Below, one piece after another: positions 1 to 11,696 of a DNA stretch of 64,000 bases; position 1 is the stretch's first letter; every line of letters starts with the position of its first letter. The stretch lies in assembly GCF_007655135.1 (NCBI RefSeq), contig NC_045132.1, forward strand, positions 2,666,001 through 2,730,000. The letters run 5' to 3'. The notes beneath the pieces were generated by a model that searched no databases, was not told the DNA's origin, and saw only the letters and a list, made by a program, of their open reading frames with translations. The position numbers and the translations under genes are program-made. The stretch is from Punica granatum (taxonomy: Eukaryota; Streptophyta; Magnoliopsida; Myrtales; Lythraceae).

Positions 1-368
1 CGTTGTGAGATTATCAGTACTCTTTTTGTTAGATATCATGATCTTTTTCTCTTTACATAAAGTTCATGAGCCTCCTTTATAAAACAAAAAAATGACAGCA
101 GAAGAGAAGATATTTTTTGATAGCAAGTGGTAAACTGGGCATAGAACACGTGCTATATTTATCAAGATTTGAACATGCATATTGTTCTAACCCAATTGAT
201 TTAAACTATTTGAGATTTATCAATTAAATTAAGCTTCTCATTGGCTATTTACACCTCTTAGGGGTAAGCTCTTAATGTTAAACTTTGCATAATTAGCCAA
301 TAGATCTCATCATTACATGCATAAACCTCCTTCGCAGATATAAATATATACATATCTATTATCTATTA

Positions 369-410
369 CTAGAGAGGAAAACTACATGCGTTGCACGTGG
401 GGTACATGTT
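369..410 (-). mobile_element. Helitron 3' terminus
   Basis: Read on the minus strand, an imperfect GC-rich palindrome (core GTGCAACGCATG) is followed about 12 bases later by CTCTCTAG and then a T. A small hairpin just before CTAG with insertion next to T is the standard Helitron 3' signature. The RPA1-like pseudogene starting about 300 bp upstream on the same strand fits plant Helitrons, which often carry RPA-like genes. I could not place the 5' TC end. The first 368 bases of the window show no gene. Confidence 0.6.
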
Positions 411-667
411 GAATTTTTTTGGGCCACATATTAAGGCCATAAAAGCGTCATTTGAGGAGGTTGACTAAGTGTTTTACTAGGTTAATACATCATATATCAC
501 ATTATATTTGTTTTAAATAAACATAGTTGAATGTGTTTTGTAAATTTGTATTGAAAAGTGAAACTACGGTACTTGAAATATTGCTAACAAAATGAGGTTG
601 AAAGGTGTAAAATATATATTAGAAATGTACATATCCATCAACGCACTTATTTTTCTCAAAAGTATGC

Positions 668-3204
668 TTTATGCACGATAATCCTACCAATTGCACAATT
701 CTTGTTGCTTGAATTATCCACTTTTATTGTTAATGTGCACGTCCATCCTTTCAGCATTACTACGTCTTCATGGTAAGGAATGTTGTTTTCATCCTAGCAA
801 ATTAAAAAAAAATTATTTTTCAATGGATATAGAAGTAATTAATAATATATATTTTTACCATAATTGAAGACCAAAATGCTTACTTTAAAATGCTGTGCAA
901 TTAATTAATCTTCTACTACTATTACTATATTTACCGAAATGTTTGGCTTACCATTTTCATGGATGAAATGAGGGTATCAATCGGAAGCCCAATAATCTTT
1001 TCAGCTATGTCAAACATAGTTATGAATGCTTGTCGGCTACCATCATCAGCAGCAACTTGCAACATGTACCTATATATTTTTTTATAGTAACATAAGGTAA
1101 TTGATCCACATGTGCTGATGTAAAATAAAAATGCCTTTATCGAACTTTCTTACCTAGAAAGGTATTTTCCAGCGTCATTCCCACAATTTTAACATTTTGT
1201 TGCAAATTTATGAATGGTGACTTTTCTTTTAGACTTTGCACATGCATTATACCATGACTTCCATTATCAATGTGAATAATCATCGCCATAATCGAGTAAT
1301 ATAAATTCTACATAAAATTTAATTAATTAGAATATTAGTTGGACAATAATATATGTGTGAATAAGATAAAAACATAAATGCACAATAAATATTAAATTTC
1401 TTGAAATGTAATATTGACCGTAATGCATTAATATTGTGCATTTGCTTCCTGAAAATGAGAGAAGTCCATGCTCCATCAGATCATATATTTTTATCTTCTC
1501 GTTGTTGACATTCCTTATAGGCCTTAGGTCTTTGTCCATACCAGCCGTAAAATTCTCACTTGGACCTACATAAATTTGAGTCTATTTGCAACCCAAAATG
1601 TTAAGTTGATAGGTTGATAGACCCAAATCTCATATAAACTTGTGGTTTCTTTCTCAATTTTTCTATATGGGATAACGTATCTCAACACCCGCCCTCATCT
1701 AGCAACGTGCGGTCCAACACGTGCCAGCTCCATACTCGGGCTTAACTAGAGGTGCACCTTTAGCTACCTCGGAACTGGACCAGGCCACTCTTGGACCCGA
1801 TTAACATAGGGCACACTCTTGGTTGCCTCGAAACTGAATATGGCGTTGTGTGAGCCCACACAAGCGCGCAGAAGCATAATCTGCTCTGATACCATATAAA
1901 ATTCTCACTTGGACCTACACAGACTTGAGCTCATCTGCACCCCAAAAGCTTAAACTCGTAGGTTGCTAGACCCAAACCTCATATAAACTTGTGGTTTCTT
2001 TCTCAATTTTTTCATGTGAGATAACGTATCACAACACCACCATCATTTTTGGATATCCTATGATTCAGTTGATTTTATTATTTGAATAATGTAAAATAAT
2101 TCCTTCATTTGGTTCTATTTCTAGTCACTGTTTCATAGCAGTTAAATTAATTAAAAGGAAAAAAAAAATAAAACGTAAAAGTTACCTTAATCTCAAATCT
2201 TCGGCCTCAGCATTAGATGAATTTATGTGAACTTTGTTATGGACAAAGTAGAGAGAGAGACAACCTCATAATGCATATCGAACAACTTTTAATTAGCTGT
2301 TAAAGATTAGCGGAATGTAATATATATAATTGAAATGCAAGAAATTAATACGTTTGAACCGTCAAATGTTGACACTTTTGCTTTTGAAATTGCTATGATT
2401 GGTTGTGACGAGGTTATATGTGACAATTGTTGTCCTTCCTATTCGGCCATATCACCCCGCAAGATAAATATGAGGGAGTTGCACCTTGCAAACAATGTTA
2501 ATATTATTAAATAAGATGTATGTATATTTATAATTATATTATATCAATATTCTAAATCCATATATTATATATATATATAATGTTATATATGTTTCTTTTA
2601 AGTAAATAAACCACTATAAACACAAAAATTGTAATAGTAATAATAAGTCGAATAAGAACTTTATTTACATATACTTCTCATATATGTGTGTATATATATA
2701 TAAAATATCATATATAACATAAAACATAATATAATATGATATGATATAGTGTAGTTTACTATAATATAATACAATATAATGAAAAGATATTGGAAAAGAA
2801 GAGAAGGTATACGTATATTTACTCTGAATCTCTTAAGGTAACACTGCGCCTATATAATACTTCGGTTAGGCCTCCTCTTGTACACTGAGAGAGCTCCTTA
2901 ACTTTGACAACCAATCCAATTGCATCTAAATGCCACAACCAGTGTGTACATAAATATATTTAAGTAACTACTCATATGGCATGGAATTAGAAGATATTAA
3001 TACTAAATGAAGCACGTAAATGTTACCTACGACATCTCTTTTCGCAGTGCGTAAGTGTATATTTGAGAATGAAACCAAATGATACTTCATAGTATCATGT
3101 AGTATAGGGTTCTTGGCCTTTTCAATCAAGAGCTTGTCGTCGAGACAAACTAGTTCCATGTTATGATGCGCATTAACATATTCACTGATTACTCTCTTGA
3201 CCAT
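668..3204 (-). pseudogene. RPA1-like single-strand DNA-binding protein, decayed multi-exon pseudogene (Helitron cargo type)
   Basis: Several exon-like blocks match the order of a replication protein A large-subunit-like protein (OB folds binding single-stranded DNA). The first block (3204-3027) holds MELVCLDDK and ends at a GT donor. The next (about 2950-2823) reads DAIGLVVKVKELSQCTRGG followed by VTLRDSE. About 2445-2340 gives PIIAISKAKVSTFDGSNV. About 1539-1400 reads as a weaker block. 1257-1154 gives WYNACAKSKRKVT and a zinc-finger half with an in-frame stop before NCGND. About 1070-954 gives MLQVAADDGSRQAF and FDIAEKIIG, and 806-668 gives a C-terminal strand block. A TRIM element lies between the third and fourth blocks. 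The stop, the TRIM and the missing linkers make it a pseudogene. Plant Helitrons commonly carry such RPA genes near the 3' end, as here; a decayed host RPA1 paralogue is the alternative. Confidence 0.7.
1546..2036 (-). mobile_element. TRIM (terminal-repeat retrotransposon in miniature)
   Basis: Two 142-bp direct repeats (1546-1687 and 1895-2036) flank 207 bp with no coding capacity. On the minus strand the LTR begins TGTTG. Next to the 5' LTR is TGGTATCAGAGCAG (plus positions 1881-1894), the primer binding site complementary to initiator tRNA-Met. A purine-rich tract ending GAGGGCGGG precedes the 3' LTR. Flanks are ccagc and ccacc, a near-perfect 5-bp target duplication. Size and structure fit a TRIM, which depends on other elements for mobility. 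Confidence 0.85.
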
Positions 3205-3690
3205 TCAATCAGATACTATGAGACCCGACAAATTTCACATATATACATAGAAATATATACATATGCATTATATTGCGTAAATCATATTTGCTTTACAAAT
3301 GGTATTTTCAGACATATATATCTATATAGAATGTATACTATTTATAGATTTATTATTCTGTTCTCCAAGTACTCTAAAACAACTGGAAATAATAATACCA
3401 ATAATAAAAAGAAATGGAAATAAAATGATGATTTGATTAGGGTGTTGGCTTCTTAATGGTGAAACTTACCACAGCAAATCTCCTCTTCTCCCTCTGTTAT
3501 CTCTTCCGCCGCCTCAATTTTCATTTTGTCATTTTTCATTGTCCTTTTCTTTTCTTTTGTGGCTGGTAAGTTAAAAAAAAACGAAAAAAAAGAAAGAGAA
3601 AGAGAAAAGTGCAGAATGGACCCACGTGGTCCAACTTTCTTGTTTTTAGCAGCTCTTTTCTCCACCGCCTTTGACTTCTTCCTTTCCTTT
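3205..3690. other. No gene seen; AT-rich then purine/pyrimidine-biased spacer
   Basis: AT-rich sequence with short spurious reading frames gives way near 3480 to CT-rich, then A-rich stretches. I see no exon or conserved motif. The left edge of the LTR-like block that follows is somewhere here and could not be fixed. Confidence 0.4.
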
Positions 3691-4963
3691 TCTTCTTAGC
3701 TCTGTTTTATTTTCACCCTTGTTTGTTCTGGGCAAAAGGGAAACGAACAGAGAGAGAGAGAGAGGTAAGAGGATTTAGAGATAGAGAGGAGCAGGGAGCA
3801 AGAGAAGAAGCTGAGAGCTCGGAAAGCACGCAGGAGAGGAAGAACGGGTGAGTGGGGAAGAAATAAGAAGAGGTTTGGGGAAGGCGGGAGCAAGGCCCGA
3901 CAGTTAGTATGTGAGGAATTAGGGAACCCAATTTAGTTGCGGACATCTTTAGGTACGTGAAGTTCCTATTTTGATTTCTTTCTGTTGTTTGAATTCTATT
4001 GTATTCTTCAATTGGTAAGTTAAGAATTATGATTACTTGGGTTATTAGATCAAAGGAATTTTGGGTGATAGCTTAATCTAGTTGTTTTTAGATGTAGGAA
4101 TTTGAGAAGGCAACAATTGAAGGAAACATTGCAAGCTAATTAAAGGGAAGAAATATTTATAGTGGCATTTAGTTACCTTTAGGCTAGTTTACATGAAAGA
4201 GCAATTATATTATGGTAATGCGTTAGTACATAACTGATTCTCTTTCCTTTGGCTTTGTTGACTTGATTTTAGACTTCTTGTTGGCAACTTAGAAGCAACG
4301 GTTTAATGGAAGTAGATAGGAAGAATGGGCAAGTAGTGTTAGTGTTAATTTGAGAGTGTAGGGAACTTTGATTGAATTTATCTAAAATTTTTTTTTGAGA
4401 TTGGTCTGCTATGTTTATAATATGGTGGAATTTGCTTCTTCGATTAGTTGGGACATATGGTTGTTAGAGCTTTATGGAGGTATCTGATAATGATAGTTGC
4501 CTTGTGATGGTTTTGCCGGTTAAGTCAAGTGAGATTAGTGATAAATTGAGGAAACAAAACATCAGTTAATTGTGTAAGTTAAGTGATGCTATAAGGGTAA
4601 GTCTTAGTGACTTCTGTGTGAATAAAATACTAGATGGGGCTGATGGGGAAGTATAGACAAGATAGAGGTAAACTTGATTATAGAAGTATTTTCGAAGTGA
4701 AATAGAGTTCAGCTAGCACCAATAAGAATAGTGATTATTATATTGTCTAGTTATAATATATGATCCGTTCTTATTGAAGCCAAAGGGGCTATGCTTGTAA
4801 TTTAAATTCTAAAAAGAAATAGTTAATCTAAAAAGGGTGTGCTAAGTGGTGTGATATTGTATTGTATCGTGTATGCATAATTTAGTCCTTGTTATGCTTA
4901 CACTTGGTTAGGGACCGAGGAGACTGAATTCCGGCATTTGAAAGGCTTGATTCGATGGAGTTA

Positions 4964-5160
4964 GGTGAGTATTTCATTCCATTGTGAAATGATATATATA
5001 TATATATATATATATATTATGTGAGTACTTCATTCCATTGTGAAATGATATATATATATATATATATATATTATGTGAGTACTTTATTCCATTGTGAAAT
5101 GATATATATATATATATATATATTATGTGAGTACTTCATTCTATTGTAAAACAATATATA
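4964..5160 (+). repeat. Tandem repeat of about 55 bp with (TA)n cores
   Basis: Four successive units share GTGAGTAYTTCATTCCATTG then TGAAATGATATAT and a run of TA of varying length. The last unit is diverged (CTATTGTAAAACAATAT). The units sit inside the LTR-like block. Confidence 0.85.
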
Positions 5161-5256
5161 TATGTATATATGTATAGTTATAGAGGTGATGGTGGCTGAA
5201 TGATTGCGGAACATAGTCGGTGTGTATGCTTGTGATTGTTTGACTATAGCCATGGG

Positions 5257-5478
5257 ACCGCTGGACTCGGCGGATTATAAAAGAGGTTTGATCGGTCGCT
5301 GGACCCAGCGGAATATAAACAGGGGCCCGATCGGCCGCCGAACCCGGCGGAATATAAATAGGGACTTGATTGACCGCTGGACTCGGCGGAATATAAATAG
5401 GGGCATGATCGGCCGCTGGACCCGACGGAATAGAAAAAAGGGCTTGATCGGCTGCTAAGACCTGGCGGAATACAAATT
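5257..5478 (+). repeat. Minisatellite, about 39-bp GC-rich unit, about 5.5 copies
   Basis: The unit reads approximately GGCCGCTGGACCCGGCGGAA, then TATAAATAGGG and TTGATC. It recurs five to six times with point differences. Because the unit length is a multiple of three, it makes a repetitive reading frame (RWTRRNINRG in each unit). I take this frame to be incidental rather than a gene. Confidence 0.85.
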
Positions 5479-6352
5479 GAGGTCAACTCTTACCGTCAGA
5501 GATTAATAGGCGGCCCCCGCTTATGAGATGTGGATATTGAGAGTTGAGAATGGTATGAGCAAGATGTGCGGGGTCACGGTACCGTCATAACTTTGTTGCA
5601 AGGAAATGCAACCCTATAGCTATATTGATTTGGTTGTGTTGTATGTTGTTTGTTTGGTTGGATTGTTGTAAACGTTATGATTGTTTTGATTGTCTGAATT
5701 ATTTTGTGGAAGCTGTGTTGTTGCTAATTTGATTTAGTTAGGCTCTGAATGCAAGATGATGTTGGGTTAAATGTTAATTCTAATAATAGTTTTATATGGT
5801 TATAAGGGCAATTGATTGTTGGTGAATGAACTTAGTAATCATTTGTACGTATTGTCTAATATGTTGTGTTGGTGAATTAATTGATAGACTTGGTTATGCT
5901 ACGACTATCTATATGAATATTTGGTTGTCTAAAATATATTTATCACTTAATATTATTCATTTTTCTTTGGAATTTAGTGCTCACTGAGATGCAGCTCACA
6001 CTCTGCATACATTTTTTCAGATAAGTTTGCAATTGCCGGAGGAACCACTTTTTTAATATTGGAGATCAGCTTGGAGGACTAAGTAGGAACCTTAGTTATT
6101 TAATAGATATCCTTTCTGTATAGAATGGATTTTAGAATGTTACGATCTGAAGATTTTGTTTAGTTGTATCACTGATGTGAGAGCGAAAAAGAAATCTCCA
6201 GAAAAGTGTATATACCTATTAGAATTGATGGATTGGCTATATACTTTGGAAATTTATGAGAAGTAAGTTTTTATGTGAAAAGTTTTTATGTAATAATGAA
6301 TTTGATGAAATTTAGAAAAAATTCTATTGAAATTTCGGGTCGTGACAAATAC

Positions 6353-6885
6353 AAAATAGGTCACATCCCTGCGTAAATCATGCTCGAATAATTCTACTGC
6401 CTTGTTGAATAATATGGCTTGCACTATCAGCCTTCATTGAAGAAAAGGAATTCAGTGAATATATTTTTCTCCCTTTTTTATTATTCAAGATATTTATAAA
6501 CAACAGCAGCAGCAGCAATAATAATAATAAAGATAGAGTAAATGTACCTCGATATCCATGAATAGGATTTTTTGGATGGTTCCCTAACCTTTTGAATTTT
6601 GATACTCTTCTATGATTTCTCTACAAAATACTCTCACCTTTATAGTCCAACTTATATCAAATGCCTTCAATGAATTTATTGGGCCATATCCCTTTTCCTC
6701 CAAATTTTTTTTCTTGTTTCACTATAAAGAAAGAAAAAAAAAACGAAAAACAGTGTAGTTAAATGTTAGAAGGAAAGGTATAAGAACAAATTTAATAATA
6801 GGTGGAAAACATCAAAGAGAAACAAATATAACTAACACATAATTTGATTAGGTTTATATAATAAGTTTTTGTTGAAGTAATGAAT
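6353..6885. other. No gene seen
   Basis: AT-rich sequence with a short (CAG)n-(AAT)n stretch near 6505-6530. No conserved protein motif is visible. Confidence 0.4.
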
Positions 6886-7416
6886 TCACTTATCCTTAAT
6901 GTTTGGCAGAGAGGAAGAAGAATTAATTGAAGCGAAGGTCGATGATCCACATGCAGGGCTGGTGCCGTCCTTTCTATTACCAACATCTTCAGACTCTAGA
7001 GAGCATATTATTTTTCTCTTCTTCTTGATCGAATGGTCGAGGACAGTATCTCCAATATTCATCTTGGGGTTATCGGCACCTTGTGATGCTACTAAGCCCA
7101 ACACTTTTCTCTTCCTCTAGGTCGACCTACCATAAACAATCACATCCTCTTTCATAACAGCATTGGACTCCATGGAGCAAGCTACTTTTTTCTTCTTCTT
7201 GTTCGAGCTATTGGGGATAGTCCTTTCTCCATTCTTGCGAGGATTGATTTTACTGCTACGGGGACATTTTTTGACCCCAAATAACTGAACCTGTATGTCT
7301 GAAAAAGTATGGATGACAATGAAAACATTTGATTTGTTTTTTAGTGTGCGAAGGGAAGTCACCGAATCATTATGAGTTTTCATGTTTGAATGGCAACTTA
7401 TTGTAAAGATGTTCAT
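6886..7416 (-). pseudogene. Unrecognised Lys/Ser-rich reading frames separated by a stop
   Basis: Two adjacent minus-strand stretches (7416-7117, then 7104-6886) look like one broken protein. Each half carries a similar motif: KKKKKVACSMES in the upstream half and KKKRKIICSLES in the downstream half, so the sequence seems to repeat internally. A stop separates them. Basic, Ser-rich tails of this sort occur in RPA-like proteins of plant Helitrons, and a Helitron terminus lies nearby at 8481, but the match is too weak to assign a family. Confidence 0.25.
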
Positions 7417-8481
7417 TTTACGAAGGTCTTATATGTTTATACTCCTATGATCACAAGGAAGACGTAGGAATATGCAAAACTCATTTTCGTTGAGAAGTTC
7501 AAGAGATACGGAGATTTGAATCTTCTACAGTTATGATAAGTAATGAATTTTGACCTATATTTTATTTGATTTCTTCACATTGTGAAATCCTGTTAATTTT
7601 TGAAACAAAAGTTCATTTTGTAAGGTTCCTATAGACATCAAGATTCAATGGTTTGTACATAGAGAAGCAACCTGTTGAATTTGGCCAAGCGAAGAGTTCG
7701 AGATCTCGTAGCTACTATGTATAACTACTTTAAGAGGCACGTGACATCTTGTTAATACCTTTTCTACCACTTTTTTTTCCCTTCAATTACTAGAGATTGA
7801 GACATCTCTTGTTAATAGATATTTTTCACTTGATTTCGTTGACCCTAATGCAATATGTGATAATTAATGTTTTCTAGAAAAACTATCAATTTATTTTTGT
7901 AGGCAGTGTATAAAGAAATTTAACTTGCATTAATAGTATCGATTTAGAATTTTTATTTAGAATTCAAAAATAAAAATTCTAAATTATAGCGTAGCATGAC
8001 CCTTTTATCTCTCCTTAATCAAAAGTGTCTTCTTATCTCTTTCTCTAATATGTATATATATTAGATTATTTCAGAGTTGTTAGTCAGAGTTGTATTTTTT
8101 GGCTTTGTGGATGAACTATAATTGTTTTGCTCTTTACTGATACCTATAAAAAAATTTATATCTTTTTTCGGTGTACAATCTTTTTATATTTTTTTACGTC
8201 ACTCTTTGATATACATCTTTTTTGCTTGTTGATAGGTTGTACCGCTGGCCATCTTAAAATAAGTAAAAAATCAATTATATGTATATACGAGTACTATGTA
8301 GATTATATATGCCTCTTCCATTTTATATTAGCACTAATAAAGTGTCCAAGTTGTACTTTGTTTACATTCCATTATTTTGGTAAGACAACAAATATTATTC
8401 TATTAAAAATTTGGTAATGACACTGTATATCATTTTAACTCGATAATTCTTTCCGCATCGTTGCACGATCTTATGTACTAG
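7400..8481 (+). mobile_element. Helitron-type repeat, 3' end at 8481; inverted copy at 38.7-39.6 kb
   Basis: The terminus holds CATCGTTGCACGATC, a short hairpin, then TTATGTACTAG and a T, fitting a Helitron 3' end. The preceding kilobase recurs in reverse orientation at about 38690-39620; for example GATGTTCATTTTACGAAGG here matches ATGAACATATTTACATCAAG read on the other strand. A dispersed noncoding family of which these are two copies is the simplest explanation. The 5' end was not found. Confidence 0.5.
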
Positions 8482-9184
8482 TATATATATATATATATAT
8501 ATATATAACCTAAGAACCAATTGCCATTAAATCTAAGAAAATCACATCCATTCAATGCTGATTTCTCACCCTTCGGTCTGACAAACTGGTAGCGAGAGCT
8601 ACACGGACCGAGGACAGTAATATAGCATCAATTATGTTGAATGAGGCAATAAGCTAGGAAAAGCAGCTTACCAAGTGCGGGTGCAGCCCTCCGCGATATA
8701 GGAACAGAGATCGTGTTTTTTAATGTTCAAGCACCTAATTTATTAGTGACAACATTCGAACTATCTCCCTTTGGAATGCGACCTGTTGTCCGCTACTTTG
8801 TTGGCTGAGGACCATGGTCCAGGAAGCAATACTATGCTGTTGGTCGGACATGTAAAAGTTGTCTAAAGTTGGCATGAGAGTTGGGAACAGATCTTGGATA
8901 TACGGGGAGGAAGAGGTTCGGGTGGTGGCCGCAGCTGTGTCAGGCGAGCTTCACTGTTAATGTCGAAAGGTGGCCGTGGCCAGATTTCTAGCTGGTTCAT
9001 TAATTTATCCTATGAAGCGTAGAAAGTAGAATAAGGATATTCGAAAGCCTATTTGCCATATCTCCAGTCCATTTATTAAAGAGACGAATCACTAAGTCGA
9101 GGTCTCATTATTGTTCATCGGTAATATTCTCTTCAAGCATGTCCCTGAGAGTCAATTATTTCATTTGGTTTCGAAATCAAAATC
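8482..9184. other. No recognisable gene; moderately GC-rich unique-looking stretch
   Basis: Between the TA repeat at 8484 and the MITE, base composition rises and splice-like signals occur (for example a minus-strand GTAAGC near 8670), but no protein family is recognisable in any frame. It may be a remnant of an old gene. Confidence 0.3.
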
Positions 9185-9187
9185 TTA

Positions 9188-9476
9188 CTCAACTCAACTT
9201 GATTTTTTTCCCTTAATTCAATAATACAATAACTACTTTTTATCTTTTCATTTAATTTAATAATAAATTCTTTTAAATATTTTTTGAACCATTTTTAATA
9301 ATAAGTTTTCATCTACTTTCACATCTATATATATATATATATCAACTTTTTAATAATAAATTTCCCATCTATTTTCATATCTATATATACATACATATAT
9401 ATATATATATATGTACTCATATATCAATATAGTTGTCAATACTTACAATCAATGAACAAAATCAAGTTGAGTTGGA
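9188..9476. mobile_element. MITE (PIF/Harbinger-like), 289 bp
   Basis: CTCAACTCAACTTGATTTTT at the left end is matched in reverse complement by AAAATCAAGTTGAGTTGGA at the right end. Both ends are flanked by TTA (9185-9187 and 9477-9479), the target duplication of PIF/Harbinger elements. The interior is AT-rich and noncoding. Confidence 0.75.
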
Positions 9477-9553
9477 TTAATATCCAACTCGAAAACCAAA
9501 TGCAAGCTTAGAGATTGGTGCTACGGGTCGATGATCGATTTAGATTAGCTTGC

Positions 9554-10866
9554 TCAATGGAGGATCTCAAACAATGTTCTGAGGTTGTAAGGCCCTGTCA
9601 CATCAGGAGATCCATTCCAGAGCAACTCAGCAAGCTGCTTGTCGGCTGGATGGACTGAATCGAAGAAGATATACTAACTCTGGTTCTTGAACAAACACGT
9701 ACTCCTTCACAGTTCTCTTACCCCCGCAACTGAAGATTCCCCGGTAAGGACTGCCCCCGACTACACTTTCTTGAAACCTGTGAGAAGCTTTGACAGGAAT
9801 GTGATTCTCAGTACTAAATCTCGCCTAAGCATTGCAACATATATCCTTGTTTGGACCAAATCATAAAGTAGAATGAGAATCGGAAGACACAATGAGTTTT
9901 GGATATTAATCGAATTTGGAAGCATTGGTCATCCACTCGGTTATTGCAGTGTAGGAGTCAGAAAGCATACTTGAACCCACTTGAGCTGTACCGACAGCAT
10001 CGTCCCAAGAAGCCTAGTCAGGGCATTGTTTTGCAACTTGACAAGCTAAGTAACATCTTCGAAGCAGCCCTCTGGTTTCCCTGAAAGCAGCACTTGGAGT
10101 TTCATTGCAGGAACACAACCCAGGGGTCCCACTCCTACGAACCCAAATTTCCACTCTCCTTTATGGTATAGTTCCAGAAATGTCGACTGATTCCTCTTAT
10201 TGGACGTGTTCAAAGAGTCAAACAACTAATCAGTTCTAAGAATCATATATCATTCTGGTGTCAAGCAAGGAGAAAGAGGCTCTTTTACTTTAATTACAGT
10301 TCTAATCTACACGATCATCATGCCAACATACTGCTCGGGAGAGTATGTCCAAAGAATGGAGGAGTTTGCGTTGAAAGGGCTCTTGTACTTATTGCTCTCT
10401 GCCTCCTAATTTCTACCTTAACTCCAATTACACCTTCTTGAAGTTTTGTTGCTGTGCGCTCAAAGGTATAACCTGTAGAAGAGGAGAATTCCAGCATTAC
10501 CGTGAACTCGTAATTTCCAGGCAGAAGAAAGGCCGCGGCAGCATCCACAAGTTTGCTAACTCCACTGAGATCAAATGAATTGGGTTAGCCGAAAGTTCAT
10601 CAAAATCGTCCAATAGTAGCTGAAATTAAGTAATATAGGTAAAGAACCAAATTGGTCCTGTATTACCGATGAAGTCCGGGATCAAGTGATCATGGGAAAA
10701 TCTTCCAGTTGGATACTCAAAGTACGTTTCTCTGTGAGGCCAAACGTTGGTCTGACTTTCAGCGTTAGTCTTGATGTAGTTATTGTTTCCAGGACTGAAA
10801 AGGGAATCCCCAAGGAGGAGCAGCAGGATGTGTTTTGTTTGCCTGATACGTACTAAATAGCTCGGA
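9554..10866 (-). pseudogene. GDSL esterase/lipase-like copy A, pseudogene
   Basis: Remnant of a secreted SGNH-family hydrolase gene. The first surviving exon (about 10866-10665) carries GDSLFSPGNNNYIKTN and YPTGRFSHDHLIPDFIG (block I with the catalytic Ser), ending at a GT donor. The next piece (about 10550-10430) has LLPGNYEFT. About 10210-9930 gives WKFGFVGVGPLGCVPAMKLQ (block region before the C terminus), and 9770-9554 gives the C-terminal YRGIFSCGGKR and HPADKQLAELLWNGS (the DxxHP block). The signal-peptide exon and the GxND block are missing, and some exons are frameshifted. Its sequence is closer to a canonical GLIP-type enzyme (FFDSVHPADK) than to copies B and C. Its upstream side has been replaced by a copia fragment. 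Confidence 0.85.
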
Positions 10867-11112
10867 TATGAAGACTCGCGAGACATGCCAGGAATAAGGA
10901 CTAAGGAGGAAGCAAGTCTTGATTTTGCCATGCTCGATGGGTCGAACTTAAGACTGGTTTTTGATTCGTGCATCGGCGTACTTGGCTTATCTAAGATCGG
11001 ACAATCCACTGCTTCAAAGTTGTAAAAGAGATCCTCATCGAAGATAAAAAACATCCACTTCTTGAAAGATGTAAAAGAGAGCCTTATGAACTTTCTTGCG
11101 ATTGTCCTTTAT

Positions 11113-11694
11113 CTTCTTCTGCTCTTTCAGTGTCAAATAAGCTGGTGTCGCTGGCTCCTCGAACCCATTTTCGATTTTCTTTGTCAATTTTAGGAATCCA
11201 AATAGCACCTCCATTTGCATCTTCCAATTCGTGAAATTCTCCTGTCAGATCTCGCTGTGTGAGGTTGGACTGTTTCGGCACTAAGACTCGTGACCATTAA
11301 TCTAGAATCCTTCGAAACTGTCTTGATTGACCCCTGGCAATAGCCGTAAATGGTTTTGATACCACTTATTAGAAGCACGACATAAATAGTTGAATGAAAA
11401 CTATAAGATTGGTGTGACCAAGACATTGAAAATATATCAGTACTTAATGACCCCAAACCATCAGTTATGAATCTCAATGCTACTAACAACCCTAATGACT
11501 GCCAATAACTTAATATTAAAACTCATCTTGAGTACACTGGATGGGCTTGCGTTACAAAACTTCTCAAATTCCAACACTTGTCAATCTGAAATCCTTTGTG
11601 CCTTGATATAGGGATTATTCTTTTTTTTTTTTTCGGTAGCTCGACTTAGGGATTTTATTTGGTTGTTCTCTTCGGATAATTACTTCACATTATG
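11113..11694. repeat. Direct repeat R (left copy) containing a Ty1/copia 5' fragment
   Basis: This block is nearly repeated at 15166-15650. On the minus strand it contains the end of an LTR, the primer-binding-site-like TGGTATCAAAACC (near 11365-11380), and a short gag-like stretch with KIDKENRKWVRGA. Its last bases (about 11660-11694) still resemble the 3' end of the copy B last exon (TTCGGATAATTACTTCACAT). R is therefore a duplicated piece of the copy B 3' flank with an older copia remnant in it. Confidence 0.7.
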
Positions 11695-11696
11695 GG

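Larger units (their letters stand above)
3691..6352 (+). mobile_element. Probable solo LTR of a Ty3/gypsy-type element (left edge uncertain)
   Basis: The block ends in TTTCGGGTCGTGACA at 6338-6352, a terminus typical of long LTRs of plant gypsy elements, which often end GTGACA just before the primer binding site. Shortly before it the text reads TGCTCACTGAGATG and then a TTTTTCAG tract, which I associate with such LTRs. A GA-rich leader near 3750 and tandem repeats lie inside. No primer binding site or gag follows, so a solo LTR is the simplest reading. I found no matching 5' TG end or target duplication, so it could also be a noncoding transcript unit. Confidence 0.4.

Noticed and set aside
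1881..1894. tRNA-like sequence
   Set aside because: It is only the primer binding site of the TRIM, complementary to the end of initiator tRNA; no tRNA gene.
3696..3946. Ser/Leu-rich minus-strand frames
   Set aside because: They come from GA-rich DNA read backwards; no initiation context or conserved motif.
5204..5458. Repetitive Arg/Trp/Asn-rich reading frame of 84 codons
   Set aside because: It is the translation of the 39-bp minisatellite; unit length is divisible by three, so the frame is incidental.
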